From Streptomyces sp. CoH27 (GTDB taxonomy: Bacteria; Actinomycetota; Actinomycetes; Streptomycetales; Streptomycetaceae): a stretch of 64,000 nucleotides of DNA. Position numbers and translations under genes: made by a program. Shown piece by piece: positions 50,383 through 58,677 of the stretch. The stretch covers positions 357,284 through 421,283 of the forward strand of contig NZ_JAIQYY010000002.1 of assembly GCF_020181035.1 (NCBI RefSeq). Direction: 5' to 3'. Below the pieces are notes generated by a model. That model was not told the origin of the DNA. It saw only the letters and a list, made by a program, of their open reading frames with translations, and searched no databases. How positions within the stretch are numbered: position 1 is the first letter of the stretch; each line of letters starts with the position of its first letter.

Positions 50383-52239
50383 TCAGCTGTCCTTGCGGAG
50401 GGCGTGGGCGAGAAGGTCGAGGAAGGAGCGGTTGATGAGGCTCGATTCGGCGGGCCTGAGCGGGCGCCGGGACAGCATCGCGGCCTGCCCGTAGAGGGCT
50501 TCGGCGCTGGTGCGGGCCAGTTCGGGTTCGTCGATGGTGACGGCCGTACGGACCAGCGGATTGAGCTGGTTGAGGATCAGCTGGGCCCGTGGTGCCTCCT
50601 GGCGCAGGTGGCCGAGGATGTCGCCCCACAGGCCGCCCTGCTGCTCGCGGGCGAGCTGGGAACGGGTGCGCTCGTGCCGGGCCTCGCGGCTGTCGAGGAG
50701 GAGGGCGGGGGCGGAGGCGGGCTGGAAGGTGCGCAGCGCGACGTCGCAGTCGAAGACGGCGAGGGCGTCGCGGGCCAGGGCGAGGTAGGCCGCGGCGGCC
50801 AGTTCGGTCTCCCGGTCGACGGGGTCGAGGTGGGCGGTGAGCGTGGCCGGGTCGAGGTCGGCGACACTGACCTCCGGCCTGATCTCCGGCAGCCGGTGGA
50901 CCAGTTCACGGTCGTAGGTGTAGCCGCCGTTGACGACGCCGAGCCCGGCGGCCGCGGCGATCGCCGCGACCTGCCGGAACTCCTCCACGCTGGAGGTCAC
51001 GAGCACGGTGCGGTGGGTGCGTGCGAACTCGTCCAGCGTGGCGTGTCCGTCGGTGGTCTCGAACGGCAGCCACGGCAGCAGCATCCGCAGGATCTCGTCG
51101 TCATGCACGGCGAGGGACTTCACGGCCAGGTGGTGGGCGTGGAGGAAGCGGCCGAGGAGGTCCGGGTCGCTGGCGGCGGTCCGGGCGATCCACGCGCGCA
51201 GCCGTTCGGCGAGGGCGTCCCGGACCGCGGCGAGGGTGTCGTCCTCGTACAGGGACTCGCGGGACGCCGTCGGGCGCAGGCTTTCGGCGTCGACGACGCA
51301 GCGGACGAAGAACGCCCACTCGGGCAGGATCTCCTCGGCCTGCTCGGACAGCAGCATGCCCTTGACGTGCACGCGATGGCCGTGGCGGCGCCCGGCCGGC
51401 ACCGTCTCGGGCAGCACGCACGCGATGCCCTTCAGGCCCACGGCCGGCAGGTCCAGCTCGATGGTGTCCAGCGGCGTGAGCCCGAAGACCTCTTCGCCGT
51501 ACGCGGCCAGCGCGCGGGAGCGGGCTCCCGGCGTGGGGTACGTACGCGCCCAGGGCGCGGGCTCGGGGTTGACGGGTGCGCCCGGGCCGCCCGCACCGGC
51601 TGTGCCGTCGTCGAAGGTCACCGGGTGGCGCAGCAGGGAGCCGAAGTGCCGGGCCAGCGCGTGCACCTGGGCCGGCCGGGTCCACTCGCCCGCGTCGGCG
51701 CGCGGCGTCAGTGTGACGGTGGTGCCGGGCCGGGGGCGTGCGGAGGCGGGCAGGATGCGGACGGAGTAGCTGCCGTCGCCGCGGCCCCGCCACTCCACGA
51801 CGGGGGCGTCGGGGGTGCGCGCGGAACGGCTCAGGACATGGATCTCGTCCGCCACCAGGAAGCAGGACAGCAGGCCGATGCCGAACTGGCCGATGAAGTC
51901 CGCGCGTTGCTCGGCGATCTTCTCGGCGCGCTTGCTGCTGCGGCCGATCGTGGCGAGGAAGGTGTGCACGTCGGCCTCGGTGAGGCCGACGCCGTCGTCC
52001 TCGACACGTACCACCGAACCGTCGGCGTACAGGCGGATACCGAAGGCATCGGCGGGAGCGGCCGGTTCGAGGCCGTGCCGCGCGGTCAGCGCGTCCACCG
52101 CGTTCTGCAGAAGTTCACGCAGATAGACGCGAGGGCTGGAGTAGAGGTGGTGGGAGAGGAGATCGACGAGGCCGCGCAGATCCACCTGGAAGGTGCGGTC
52201 GGCGCCGGCCGGGCTGAGAGGAGTTTCGGGCAGAGTCAT
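50383..52239 (-). CDS. HSP90-family (HtpG-like) ATPase
   Basis: A 618-residue protein. The GHKL ATPase motifs are all present: ELLQNAVDA (catalytic Glu and Mg-binding Asn), VRVEDDGVGLTEADV and GQFGIGLLSCFLVADE. The middle domain has the conserved SLRPTASRESLYEDD and WAFFVRCVVD with GMLLSEQAEEILPEW. The C-terminal dimerisation region is diverged from HtpG. The protein opens with the characteristic FQVDLRGLVDLLSHHLYS. It is upstream of and coupled to a giant TPR gene (2-bp gap), and downstream of a gene of unknown function. HSP90-like plus repeat-protein pairs are suggestive of specialised chaperone or defence complexes. Confidence 0.93.
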   Translation of the reverse strand: MTLPETPLSPAGADRTFQVDLRGLVDLLSHHLYSSPRVYLRELLQNAVDALTARHGLEPAAPADAFGIRLYADGSVVRVEDDGVGLTEADVHTFLATIGRSSKRAEKIAEQRADFIGQFGIGLLSCFLVADEIHVLSRSARTPDAPVVEWRGRGDGSYSVRILPASARPRPGTTVTLTPRADAGEWTRPAQVHALARHFGSLLRHPVTFDDGTAGAGGPGAPVNPEPAPWARTYPTPGARSRALAAYGEEVFGLTPLDTIELDLPAVGLKGIACVLPETVPAGRRHGHRVHVKGMLLSEQAEEILPEWAFFVRCVVDAESLRPTASRESLYEDDTLAAVRDALAERLRAWIARTAASDPDLLGRFLHAHHLAVKSLAVHDDEILRMLLPWLPFETTDGHATLDEFARTHRTVLVTSSVEEFRQVAAIAAAAGLGVVNGGYTYDRELVHRLPEIRPEVSVADLDPATLTAHLDPVDRETELAAAAYLALARDALAVFDCDVALRTFQPASAPALLLDSREARHERTRSQLAREQQGGLWGDILGHLRQEAPRAQLILNQLNPLVRTAVTIDEPELARTSAEALYGQAAMLSRRPLRPAESSLINRSFLDLLAHALRKDS

Positions 52240-52289
52240 CGGGCAGTCCGGGGTGAGGTGAGCGACGAGCGGCGGATGGGGTGGCGGGT

Positions 52290-53276
52290 TCAGGCGTTGC
52301 GCCGGGCGCGGGCGTACATCTCTTCCGGCTTCGCCATGTACCGCCAGGGCCACGTGGTGTAGGCGCCCTGCAGCTCGCGGAAGACGCGCGGCAACACGAG
52401 CCTCTCGGAGGCCAGGGACAAGGCCATGGCGAACATGTTGAAGTCGTGCTGCCAGCCCGGGCGGCGCACATAGGCGGGGTGGAGGATGCTGCGCTCGGCC
52501 GATTCCAGCAACTCGTCCTGGATCGCGGGCGAGATGAGGCAGTTCTTACGGTCGGACTCGACCCAGTCCTCGATGTGCGCCATGGCGATCACGCAGCCGA
52601 GGCGATGGCCATCGGGCGCTGCGGCGAACGCCTCACGGGCGTACGCCAGGGCCTCGCCGGGCTCGCCGCCCCAACGGGGCTGCAACTGCGACACCCACTC
52701 GACGTGGGTCTCCAGGTCCAGCGGGTCGCGGCGCAGGGCGGCGTCGAGCCGGGTCTCGTTGACAGCGGGGCCCAGCGACATGCCGCGGCCGGAGGTGAGC
52801 AGGCGGCGCCACGGCGTGACCCACTCCGGTCGCAGCTCAGCGGCCTCCAGCAGCTGCTCCTCGGCGATGTGGAGCCGCTCGTGGAAGACCCGCCACTGCT
52901 CCTGCGTGACGTCCACGGCACGCGCGCGGGTGCGCGCCTCCCAGCCCCAGGTGATGTGGCGCGCCCCGGACATCAGCAGGGCCGTCGCCCGGTGCTCCTT
53001 GTCCTCCTCGACGGCCCGGCCGATCCAGTCCTGCACACCGTCCAGGTCGGCCAGCTCATCGAGGACTTGATGGTCTCGGCCGAGATCGAAGGGTGCCAGC
53101 GCCGCCTTGACCGCCGCCCAGTCACCCGCGCCGGCCGCCTCCACCAGCGCGAGCACCCGCGCGTCTCCGAGCGCGCGCAGTGTGTACATCCCGTTCTTCT
53201 GCCTGCGCGGGACGGGAAGGGCGTACGGATCCGCCGCCGGTCTCTCCCCACCCCTGCCGAACAGCCTGTCGAACAT
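52290..53276 (-). CDS. Conserved hypothetical protein, first gene of the HSP90/TPR operon
   Basis: A 328-residue soluble protein, ATG 53276 eight bases after GGGGAGG. It is mostly helical with TPR-like character (ALGDARVLALVEAAGAGDWA; LHIAEEQLLEAAELRPEWVT; EALAYAREAFAAAPDGHRLG) and a Trp/Arg-rich C-terminus (YTTWPWRYMAKPEEMYARAR). I recognise no named domain with certainty. The pattern 'AGAGDWAAVKAALAPF ... AEEQLLEAAELRP' suggests a helical-repeat scaffold. The HSP90-like gene starts 50 bp downstream on the same strand, so it is probably a third member of that operon. Confidence 0.8.
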   Translation of the reverse strand: MFDRLFGRGGERPAADPYALPVPRRQKNGMYTLRALGDARVLALVEAAGAGDWAAVKAALAPFDLGRDHQVLDELADLDGVQDWIGRAVEEDKEHRATALLMSGARHITWGWEARTRARAVDVTQEQWRVFHERLHIAEEQLLEAAELRPEWVTPWRRLLTSGRGMSLGPAVNETRLDAALRRDPLDLETHVEWVSQLQPRWGGEPGEALAYAREAFAAAPDGHRLGCVIAMAHIEDWVESDRKNCLISPAIQDELLESAERSILHPAYVRRPGWQHDFNMFAMALSLASERLVLPRVFRELQGAYTTWPWRYMAKPEEMYARARRNA

Positions 53277-53422
53277 GCCGCGCCCTCCCCAGGTTCCGCG
53301 TGATCGTCCGGTGCAGCATAAGCGGCCCCACCGACACCGCCTGCAGCTGATCGGCGCTCCTATACACCCGGCGGAGTAGTCATGATGGCTCCCCCCGCAG
53401 GATGACCGCGGGTGCCGCATGA

Positions 53423-54583
53423 GTGATGCTGTGGGCTGTGACAGCTGATCTTCGCCAAGCCGGAGCCGGAGCCGGAGACGGAAACGGGCACGGGCACGGG
53501 AGAGGGACCGGGACCGGGCACGGAACCGGAGGCGCAGACGGAGACGGGAGCGCCGGTCCGGCATCCGCTCCGTCGTCGCCCCCTGCCGAGCACGCGCACC
53601 GGCCTCGCCGCTCCCGGCTGCGGCGGTGGCTGCGGCGCGCCGCGCTGGGCTGTGCCGTCGTGCTGGTGGTCGTCACCGCGGCCTCGTTCGTCTACAACGC
53701 CGTCACGGCCGGGCGCGCCGCGCCGCCGCGGGGGCTCAGGTACGTGCAGGCCGCCGACATCCGCACGCGCTACCAGACCTGGGGTACGGCGGGCCCACCC
53801 GTCGTCCTGGTGCACGGCGCCTTCGAATCCGTGGACACCTGGTCGCGCCTTGCCCCGCTGCTCGCCCGCGACCACCGGGTGTACGCGGTCGACCTGACGG
53901 GCGACGGATACAGCGAGCGCCACGGCCCGTACACCGTCGGCCATTTCACCCGGCAGCTCCTGGGCTTCCTGGACGCCATGCACCTCGGCGGCCCGGGCGG
54001 GCGCCCGCTGCTGGTGGGGCACTCCAGCGGAGCCGCCGTGGTCGCCGAGGCGGCGCTGCGGGCCCCTGACCGGCTGGGGGGTGTGATGCTCCTCGACGGC
54101 GATGCCCTCGACACGGGCGCCGGGCCGCCGCCGGCCTTGAAATACGTGCTGATCGACCCGTACCGCACCAGCCTGCTGCGGCTCGGGCTCGGCATCGACG
54201 CGGTGATCCGCAGCGTGTACGACGCACAGTGCGGGCCCTCCTGTCCGCGCCTGGACGCCGCCGGTCTGGATCAGTGGCGACGCCCGCTCCGGGTGCCGGG
54301 CGCGGAGAACGCGCTCTGGAGCATGCTGGCTGCGGGGGTGCCGGGTCTGCCCGCGGACCAGGTGGCCCGGCTCACCGGGGTGCGCCTGCCCAAGTCCGTG
54401 GTGTTCGGAGCCCAGGACGACGTGTTCACCCGGCAGACACCGCAGGAGACCGCCCGGCGCATCGGCGCACCGCCACCCACTCTCATCCCGGGTGCCCGCC
54501 ACCTGACGCCGGTCTCCAGCCCCGAGGCGGTCGCGGCAGCCGTGGACAGACTCACCGCGGCATCGGTCGCAGCATCCAGGTGA
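53423..54583 (+). CDS. Membrane-anchored alpha/beta hydrolase
   Basis: About 380 residues. Start uncertain: ATG 53423 or 53426, or GTG 53438. A Gly/His/Thr-rich tail (about 13-50), encoded by imperfect 6-bp repeats (53459-53550), is followed by a basic stretch and one membrane anchor (LGCAVVLVVVTAASFVYN). The catalytic domain is extracytoplasmic: VVLVHGAFESVDTWSRLAPL (oxyanion turn), nucleophile GHSSGAAVVAEAAL, acid GAQDDVF and His in GARHLTPV. Typical of esterases, epoxide hydrolases and haloperoxidase-like enzymes; substrate unknown. It converges on the araD remnant, 8 bp away. Confidence 0.88.
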   Translation: MMLWAVTADLRQAGAGAGDGNGHGHGRGTGTGHGTGGADGDGSAGPASAPSSPPAEHAHRPRRSRLRRWLRRAALGCAVVLVVVTAASFVYNAVTAGRAAPPRGLRYVQAADIRTRYQTWGTAGPPVVLVHGAFESVDTWSRLAPLLARDHRVYAVDLTGDGYSERHGPYTVGHFTRQLLGFLDAMHLGGPGGRPLLVGHSSGAAVVAEAALRAPDRLGGVMLLDGDALDTGAGPPPALKYVLIDPYRTSLLRLGLGIDAVIRSVYDAQCGPSCPRLDAAGLDQWRRPLRVPGAENALWSMLAAGVPGLPADQVARLTGVRLPKSVVFGAQDDVFTRQTPQETARRIGAPPPTLIPGARHLTPVSSPEAVAAAVDRLTAASVAASR

Positions 54584-54591
54584 CCGCGCCG

Positions 54592-54897
54592 TCACCCGGA
54601 GACGGAGACGGCGATCTCCGGGTTGCCGTAGCAGGCGTCGGGGCCGTGTCTGCGGGTGTGGTGCCGCTCCAGGAGGTGACGGGGCGGCGGGCCGGCAGGC
54701 GCCAGGTTCAGTGTGTGGATGGCGATGTCGGCGACGGCCTCGCAGACGATGGCGTGTTCCAGGGACTTGCGGGCGGTGGCGCCCCAGGTGAAGGGCCCGT
54801 GGTGGGCGACGAGTGCGGCGGGCACCTCCGCGGCCTTCCGGTCGTCCTCTTCCAGCGTGTCCACGATGACGCGGCCGGTGTTGTACGGGTCGCCGGC
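54592..54897 (-). pseudogene. Truncated L-ribulose-5-phosphate 4-epimerase (araD) remnant
   Basis: The reading frame, open only after a stop at 54898-54900, encodes the last about 100 residues of the class II aldolase/AraD family. It reads GDPYNTGRVIVDTLEEDD, then VPAALVAHHGPFTWG and ARKSLEHAIVCEAVADIAIH, ending near LLERHHTRRHGPDACYG. The first half of the enzyme, with two of the zinc-binding histidines, is missing, and no proper start or ribosome-binding site exists. The remnant suggests an ara-type locus was once here. It lies between an alpha/beta hydrolase and pntB. Confidence 0.85.
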
Positions 54898-54986
54898 TCA
54901 CCTCCGTGGTGGGCTTGCGGCCACGGAGGTGTGCCGGACCGGCCCATCGGCGGGCCGGTCGGACGGCGAACGGGATCGGAACCGGC

Positions 54987-56453
54987 TCACCGGCCGGCCG
55001 TCGTCGCCTGACGCGCGGCCGGGGCCGCCCCGTGGCCGCCGTCGGTGCCGAGTGCGCGCAGGATCTCCTCGACGCTCCGCTTGGCGTCACCGAAGAGCAT
55101 GCTGCTGTTCTCGCGGAAGAAGAGCGGGTTCTGCACGCCCGCGTAGCCGGAGGCCATGGACCGCTTGAAGACGATGACCTGCTCCGCCTCCCAGACGCGC
55201 AGCACCGGCATGCCGGCGATCGGGCTGCTCGGGTCATCGGTCGCGGCCGGGTTGACGGTGTCGTTCGCGCCGATGACCAGGACGACCGAGGTGCCGGCGA
55301 AGTCGTCGTTGATCTCGTCCATCTCCAGGACGATGTCGTACGGCACCTTCGCCTCGGCCAGCAGCACGTTCATGTGCCCGGGCAGGCGCCCGGCGACGGG
55401 GTGGACGCCGAAGCGCACCTCGACACCCCGCTCGCGCAGGTGTCGCGTCAGCTCCGCGACCGGATGCTGGGCCTGGGCGACGGCCATGCCGTAACCGGGG
55501 GTGATGATCACCGAGCGGGCCCGGGCGAGCATCTCGGCCGCCTCCGCGGGCCGTACCTCACGATGCTCGCCCTGCTCCTCGCCCCCGCCCGTGGGGGCTT
55601 CGATACCGAAACCGCCCGCGATGACGGAGATGAAGGACCGGTTCATCGCCTTGCACATGATGTACGACAGGTAGGCACCGGAAGAGCCCACCAGCGCGCC
55701 CGTGACGATCAGCAGGTTGTTGTCGAGCAGGAAGCCCGCCGCGGCCGCAGCCCAGCCCGAGTAGCTGTTCAGCATGGAGACGACGACGGGCATGTCGCCG
55801 CCGCCGATCGAGGCGACCAGGTGCCAGCCGAGGGTCAGCGCCAGCGCGGTGACCGCGATCATCAGCGGCAGGTCCGGACGAACCGTGAACCAGACGGTCA
55901 ACGCGACGAACGCGCCCAGCGCGCCGAGGTTCAGCGCGTTCTTGCCGGGCAGCGTCAGCGGACGGGACTTGATGCGCGCGGAGAGCTTCAGGAACGCCAC
56001 GATCGAGCCGGTGAAGGTGACGGCGCCGATGAAGACGCCGATGAACACTTCGGCATGGTGGATGCCCAGCAGGCCGGCGCCGACCCGGGTCTGCGCCGTG
56101 CCGTGCGCCTCCACCTCCAGGTAGCTGTTCCAGCCCACCAGCACCGCGGCGAGGCCGACGAAGCTGTGCAGCACCGCGATCAGTTCCGGCATCTGCGTCA
56201 TCTCGACGCGGCGGGCCCGCCACAGGCCGATCGCCGCGCCGAGTGCCATGGCCAGCACGATCAGGGTCACCGCCCCGGCGGTGATGCTCTGCGCCGCCAC
56301 CACGACCGTGGCGACCAGTGCGCAGGCCATCCCGGCGATGCCGTAGACGACGCCGGCGCGGGAGGTACGGTGCTGGGACAGGCCGGCCAGGCTGAGGATG
56401 AACAACAGCGCGGCGACCAGGTCGGCCGAGTGGGAGGCCGTCAGGGAGGTCAT
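54987..56453 (-). CDS. pntB: Proton-translocating NAD(P)+ transhydrogenase, beta subunit
   Basis: A 488-residue protein. The N-terminal half has about nine membrane helices (including [18 protein letters not shown]). The C-terminal domain III binds NADP(H): [55 protein letters not shown] and [18 protein letters not shown]. With PntA it uses the proton-motive force to reduce NADP+ with NADH, supplying NADPH for biosynthesis. It starts 6 bp after pntA on the same strand, so the two form an operon. The short linker before domain III is Glu/Gly-rich. Confidence 0.96.
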   Translation of the reverse strand: MTSLTASHSADLVAALLFILSLAGLSQHRTSRAGVVYGIAGMACALVATVVVAAQSITAGAVTLIVLAMALGAAIGLWRARRVEMTQMPELIAVLHSFVGLAAVLVGWNSYLEVEAHGTAQTRVGAGLLGIHHAEVFIGVFIGAVTFTGSIVAFLKLSARIKSRPLTLPGKNALNLGALGAFVALTVWFTVRPDLPLMIAVTALALTLGWHLVASIGGGDMPVVVSMLNSYSGWAAAAAGFLLDNNLLIVTGALVGSSGAYLSYIMCKAMNRSFISVIAGGFGIEAPTGGGEEQGEHREVRPAEAAEMLARARSVIITPGYGMAVAQAQHPVAELTRHLRERGVEVRFGVHPVAGRLPGHMNVLLAEAKVPYDIVLEMDEINDDFAGTSVVLVIGANDTVNPAATDDPSSPIAGMPVLRVWEAEQVIVFKRSMASGYAGVQNPLFFRENSSMLFGDAKRSVEEILRALGTDGGHGAAPAARQATTAGR

Positions 56454-56459
56454 CTCGGC

Positions 56460-58016
56460 TCAGCCTTTCGAGAACATGGACAGCATGCGGCGGGTGACGG
56501 CGAAACCTCCGAAGATGTTCACGCTCGTCAACAGGATCGCCACGCAGGACAGCGCGGTGACGGTCCGGCTCTCGTGCCCCATCTGCAGCAGGGCGCCGAT
56601 CACGACGATCCCGGAGATCGCGTTGGTCACCGACATCAGCGGCGTGTGCAGCGCGTGGTGCACCTTGCCGATGACGTAGTAGCCGATCACCACCGCCAGC
56701 GCGAACACCGTGAAGTTCTCCGCCAGTTGCGCGGGAGCGAAGGCCACCAGCAGGAACATCGCGAGCATGCCGAGCCCGATCAGGCCGAAGCGTCCCGCAG
56801 GCGTCAGCCTCCGCTGCTTCGGGTCGGGTGCGGCGGGCTCGGTCGGCTGCTGCGCGGCGGGCGCGGCCGACACCGCCACGGGCGGGGGCGGCCAGGTGAC
56901 GTCGCCGTCCCGCACCACGGTCACGGCCCGCTGCACGACGTCGTCGAAGTCGATCGCCGGCCGCCCGTCCCTGGCAGGGGTGAGCAGCTTCAGCAGGTTC
57001 ACCAGGTTGGTGCCGAACAGCTGCGAGGCCTGGGCGGGCAGCCGGGACGCGAGGTCGGTGTAGCCGATGATGGTGACGCCGTTGTCCGTGACCACCGTGC
57101 GCCCCGGCACGGTGCCCTCGACGTTGCCGCCCTGGGCGGCGGCCATGTCGACGATGACGCTGCCCGGCTTCATGACGGCCACATCCTCGGCCGACAGCAG
57201 GCGAGGCGCCGGCCGGCCGGGGATCAGCGCGGTGGTGATCACGACGTCCACGTCCGCGGCCTGCTCGTGGTAGAGCTCGGCGGCGGCACGGTCGTAGTCG
57301 GCCGAGGTCGCCTTGGCATAGCCGTCGGTGCCGGTCTCCTGGGCGACGTTCACCGGCAGGTACTCGCCGCCCAGCGACCTCACCTGGTCGGCCACCTCGG
57401 GCCGCGGGTCGGTGGCCCGCACGATCGCGCCGAGGCTGGAGGCGGCGCCGATCGCCGCCAGACCGGCCACGCCCGCCCCGGCGACCAGCACCTTCGCCGG
57501 CGGCACCGTGCCCGCCGCGGTGACCTGACCGGTGAAGAACCGGCCGAAGACGTGCGCGGCCTCGATGACCGCCCGGTACCCGGCGATGTTCGCCATCGAC
57601 GACAGCACGTCCATCGACTGCGCGCGCGAGATGCGAGGCACCGCGTCCAGCGCCAGAGCCGTCACGCCGGCCGCGGCCAGTCTCCGGAGCAGCTCGGGCT
57701 GCTGGGCCGGGGCCAGCAGGGCGACCACGGTCGTGCCTTCCCGCAGCCGGGTGATCTCCGTGTCGGAGGGAGCGTTCACTTTCAGGACGACATCCGCGTC
57801 CCAGGCCTGGCCGATCCCGGCGCCGGCGTCGAGGTAGGCCTGGTCACCGAAGCCGGAGGCCGCGCCGGCCCCGGACTCGACCACGACCTCGTAGCCGAGG
57901 CCCAGCAGTTGACGCACCGTCGTCGGCGTCGCCGCGACACGTGTCTCCCCGGAAGCGGACTCGGCCACGACACCGATGCGCCGGGGTGGGTGTTGCGCAG
58001 ATTCTTGTGCAGACAT
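56460..58016 (-). CDS. pntA: Proton-translocating NAD(P)+ transhydrogenase, alpha subunit
   Basis: A 518-residue protein in which the NAD(H)-binding domain I (residues 1-about 375) and the membrane part (about 410-518) are a single polypeptide, as in E. coli; many actinobacteria split it. Domain I has ASGETRVAATP, DAVPRISRAQSMDVLSSMAN (the mobile loop region), nucleotide turn VLVAGAGVAGLAAIGAASSL and DMAAAQGGNVEGT. Four hydrophobic helices follow a Pro/Ala-rich linker, including HTPLMSVTNAISG. It is cotranscribed with pntB. An inverted repeat in its leader (58071-58098) may be a regulatory site. Confidence 0.95.
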   Translation of the reverse strand: MSAQESAQHPPRRIGVVAESASGETRVAATPTTVRQLLGLGYEVVVESGAGAASGFGDQAYLDAGAGIGQAWDADVVLKVNAPSDTEITRLREGTTVVALLAPAQQPELLRRLAAAGVTALALDAVPRISRAQSMDVLSSMANIAGYRAVIEAAHVFGRFFTGQVTAAGTVPPAKVLVAGAGVAGLAAIGAASSLGAIVRATDPRPEVADQVRSLGGEYLPVNVAQETGTDGYAKATSADYDRAAAELYHEQAADVDVVITTALIPGRPAPRLLSAEDVAVMKPGSVIVDMAAAQGGNVEGTVPGRTVVTDNGVTIIGYTDLASRLPAQASQLFGTNLVNLLKLLTPARDGRPAIDFDDVVQRAVTVVRDGDVTWPPPPVAVSAAPAAQQPTEPAAPDPKQRRLTPAGRFGLIGLGMLAMFLLVAFAPAQLAENFTVFALAVVIGYYVIGKVHHALHTPLMSVTNAISGIVVIGALLQMGHESRTVTALSCVAILLTSVNIFGGFAVTRRMLSMFSKG

Positions 58017-58070
58017 GTCTCGTGTTCTCTCCTTGGGAGGAGGGTTCGACGGGTATCCGCGTTCAAAAGG

Positions 58071-58098
58071 GCGTTCACGGGACTCGTTCCGTGAACGC
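58071..58098. promoter_or_regulatory. Inverted repeat upstream of pntA
   Basis: GCGTTCACGG (58071-58080) and CCGTGAACGC (58089-58098) are perfect inverted arms separated by 8 bases. A third GCGTTCA lies at 58059-58065. It is 55-80 bp upstream of the pntA start, in a position for a repressor site or an RNA hairpin. Confidence 0.6.
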
Positions 58099-58331
58099 GC
58101 GCCACAGGAAACCTACCCGTCGGAGTCGCCCACGCCGGCGGACCCGGCCGTCGGGAGGGAGAACCGGCATCAGCGAGCCGGTATGTGCGACCCTCCCCCG
58201 AAATCGCCGAACGCGCTGAGCTGCCCCCAACTCCCCTCCATGGCAAACATGTTGAGCTGCAACGCCCTGACGATCGCGGCGATATACTCGCGCCACCACT
58301 CGAACGGACTGAGGAACAGCGGGGGGCTGCG

Positions 58332-58673
58332 GTGAGCGGGCGGAGTCATCTGGTCGAGGTCGAGCTGGACAGCGGTGAGGTCGTACTGGCGGAGGTTCTG
58401 TCGGCGGGGGGCTCCGATGTGGCCGACACCGGACGCCTGCGGCTGTCGCAGGCCCGCCAGGCGCTGGGCGAGGTCGGCCGGTGGGCACTGGAGAGCGTCC
58501 GCGAGTCGCTGCCCGAACCGCCCGACCGGATCGACGTCGAGTTCGGAGTCAAGCTGGCGGTGAAGACGGGCAAGCTGGTGGCGGTCATCGCCGAGACCGG
58601 CGGCGAGGCCAGCGTCACCGTCCGGATGGGCTGGGACCGGACCACCGAGAGCGGCTCCGGGACGGGAAGCTGA
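58332..58673 (+). CDS. Trypsin-co-occurring domain (CU044_2847-type) protein
   Basis: A 113-residue soluble protein, GTG start 58332. The pattern HLVEVELDSGEVVLAEV..., a helix with LGEVGRWALESV, then RIDVEFGVKLAVKTGKLVAV, then EASVTVRMGW, is the small domain that recurs beside trypsin-like proteases in bacterial conflict systems (trypsin-co-occurring domain). The downstream gene, 4 bp away, encodes exactly such a trypsin-like/NTPase protein. It probably controls or presents substrate to that protease. No catalytic residues are visible. Confidence 0.8.
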   Translation: MSGRSHLVEVELDSGEVVLAEVLSAGGSDVADTGRLRLSQARQALGEVGRWALESVRESLPEPPDRIDVEFGVKLAVKTGKLVAVIAETGGEASVTVRMGWDRTTESGSGTGS

Positions 58674-58677
58674 ACCC

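Noticed and set aside
47225..50494. 1089-codon plus-strand open frame
   Set aside because: It mirrors the TPR gene on the minus strand; Gly/Val/Gln-rich nonsense with no recognisable family.
54906..58094. 1062-codon plus-strand open frame
   Set aside because: Antisense to pntA and pntB, whose products are unmistakable.
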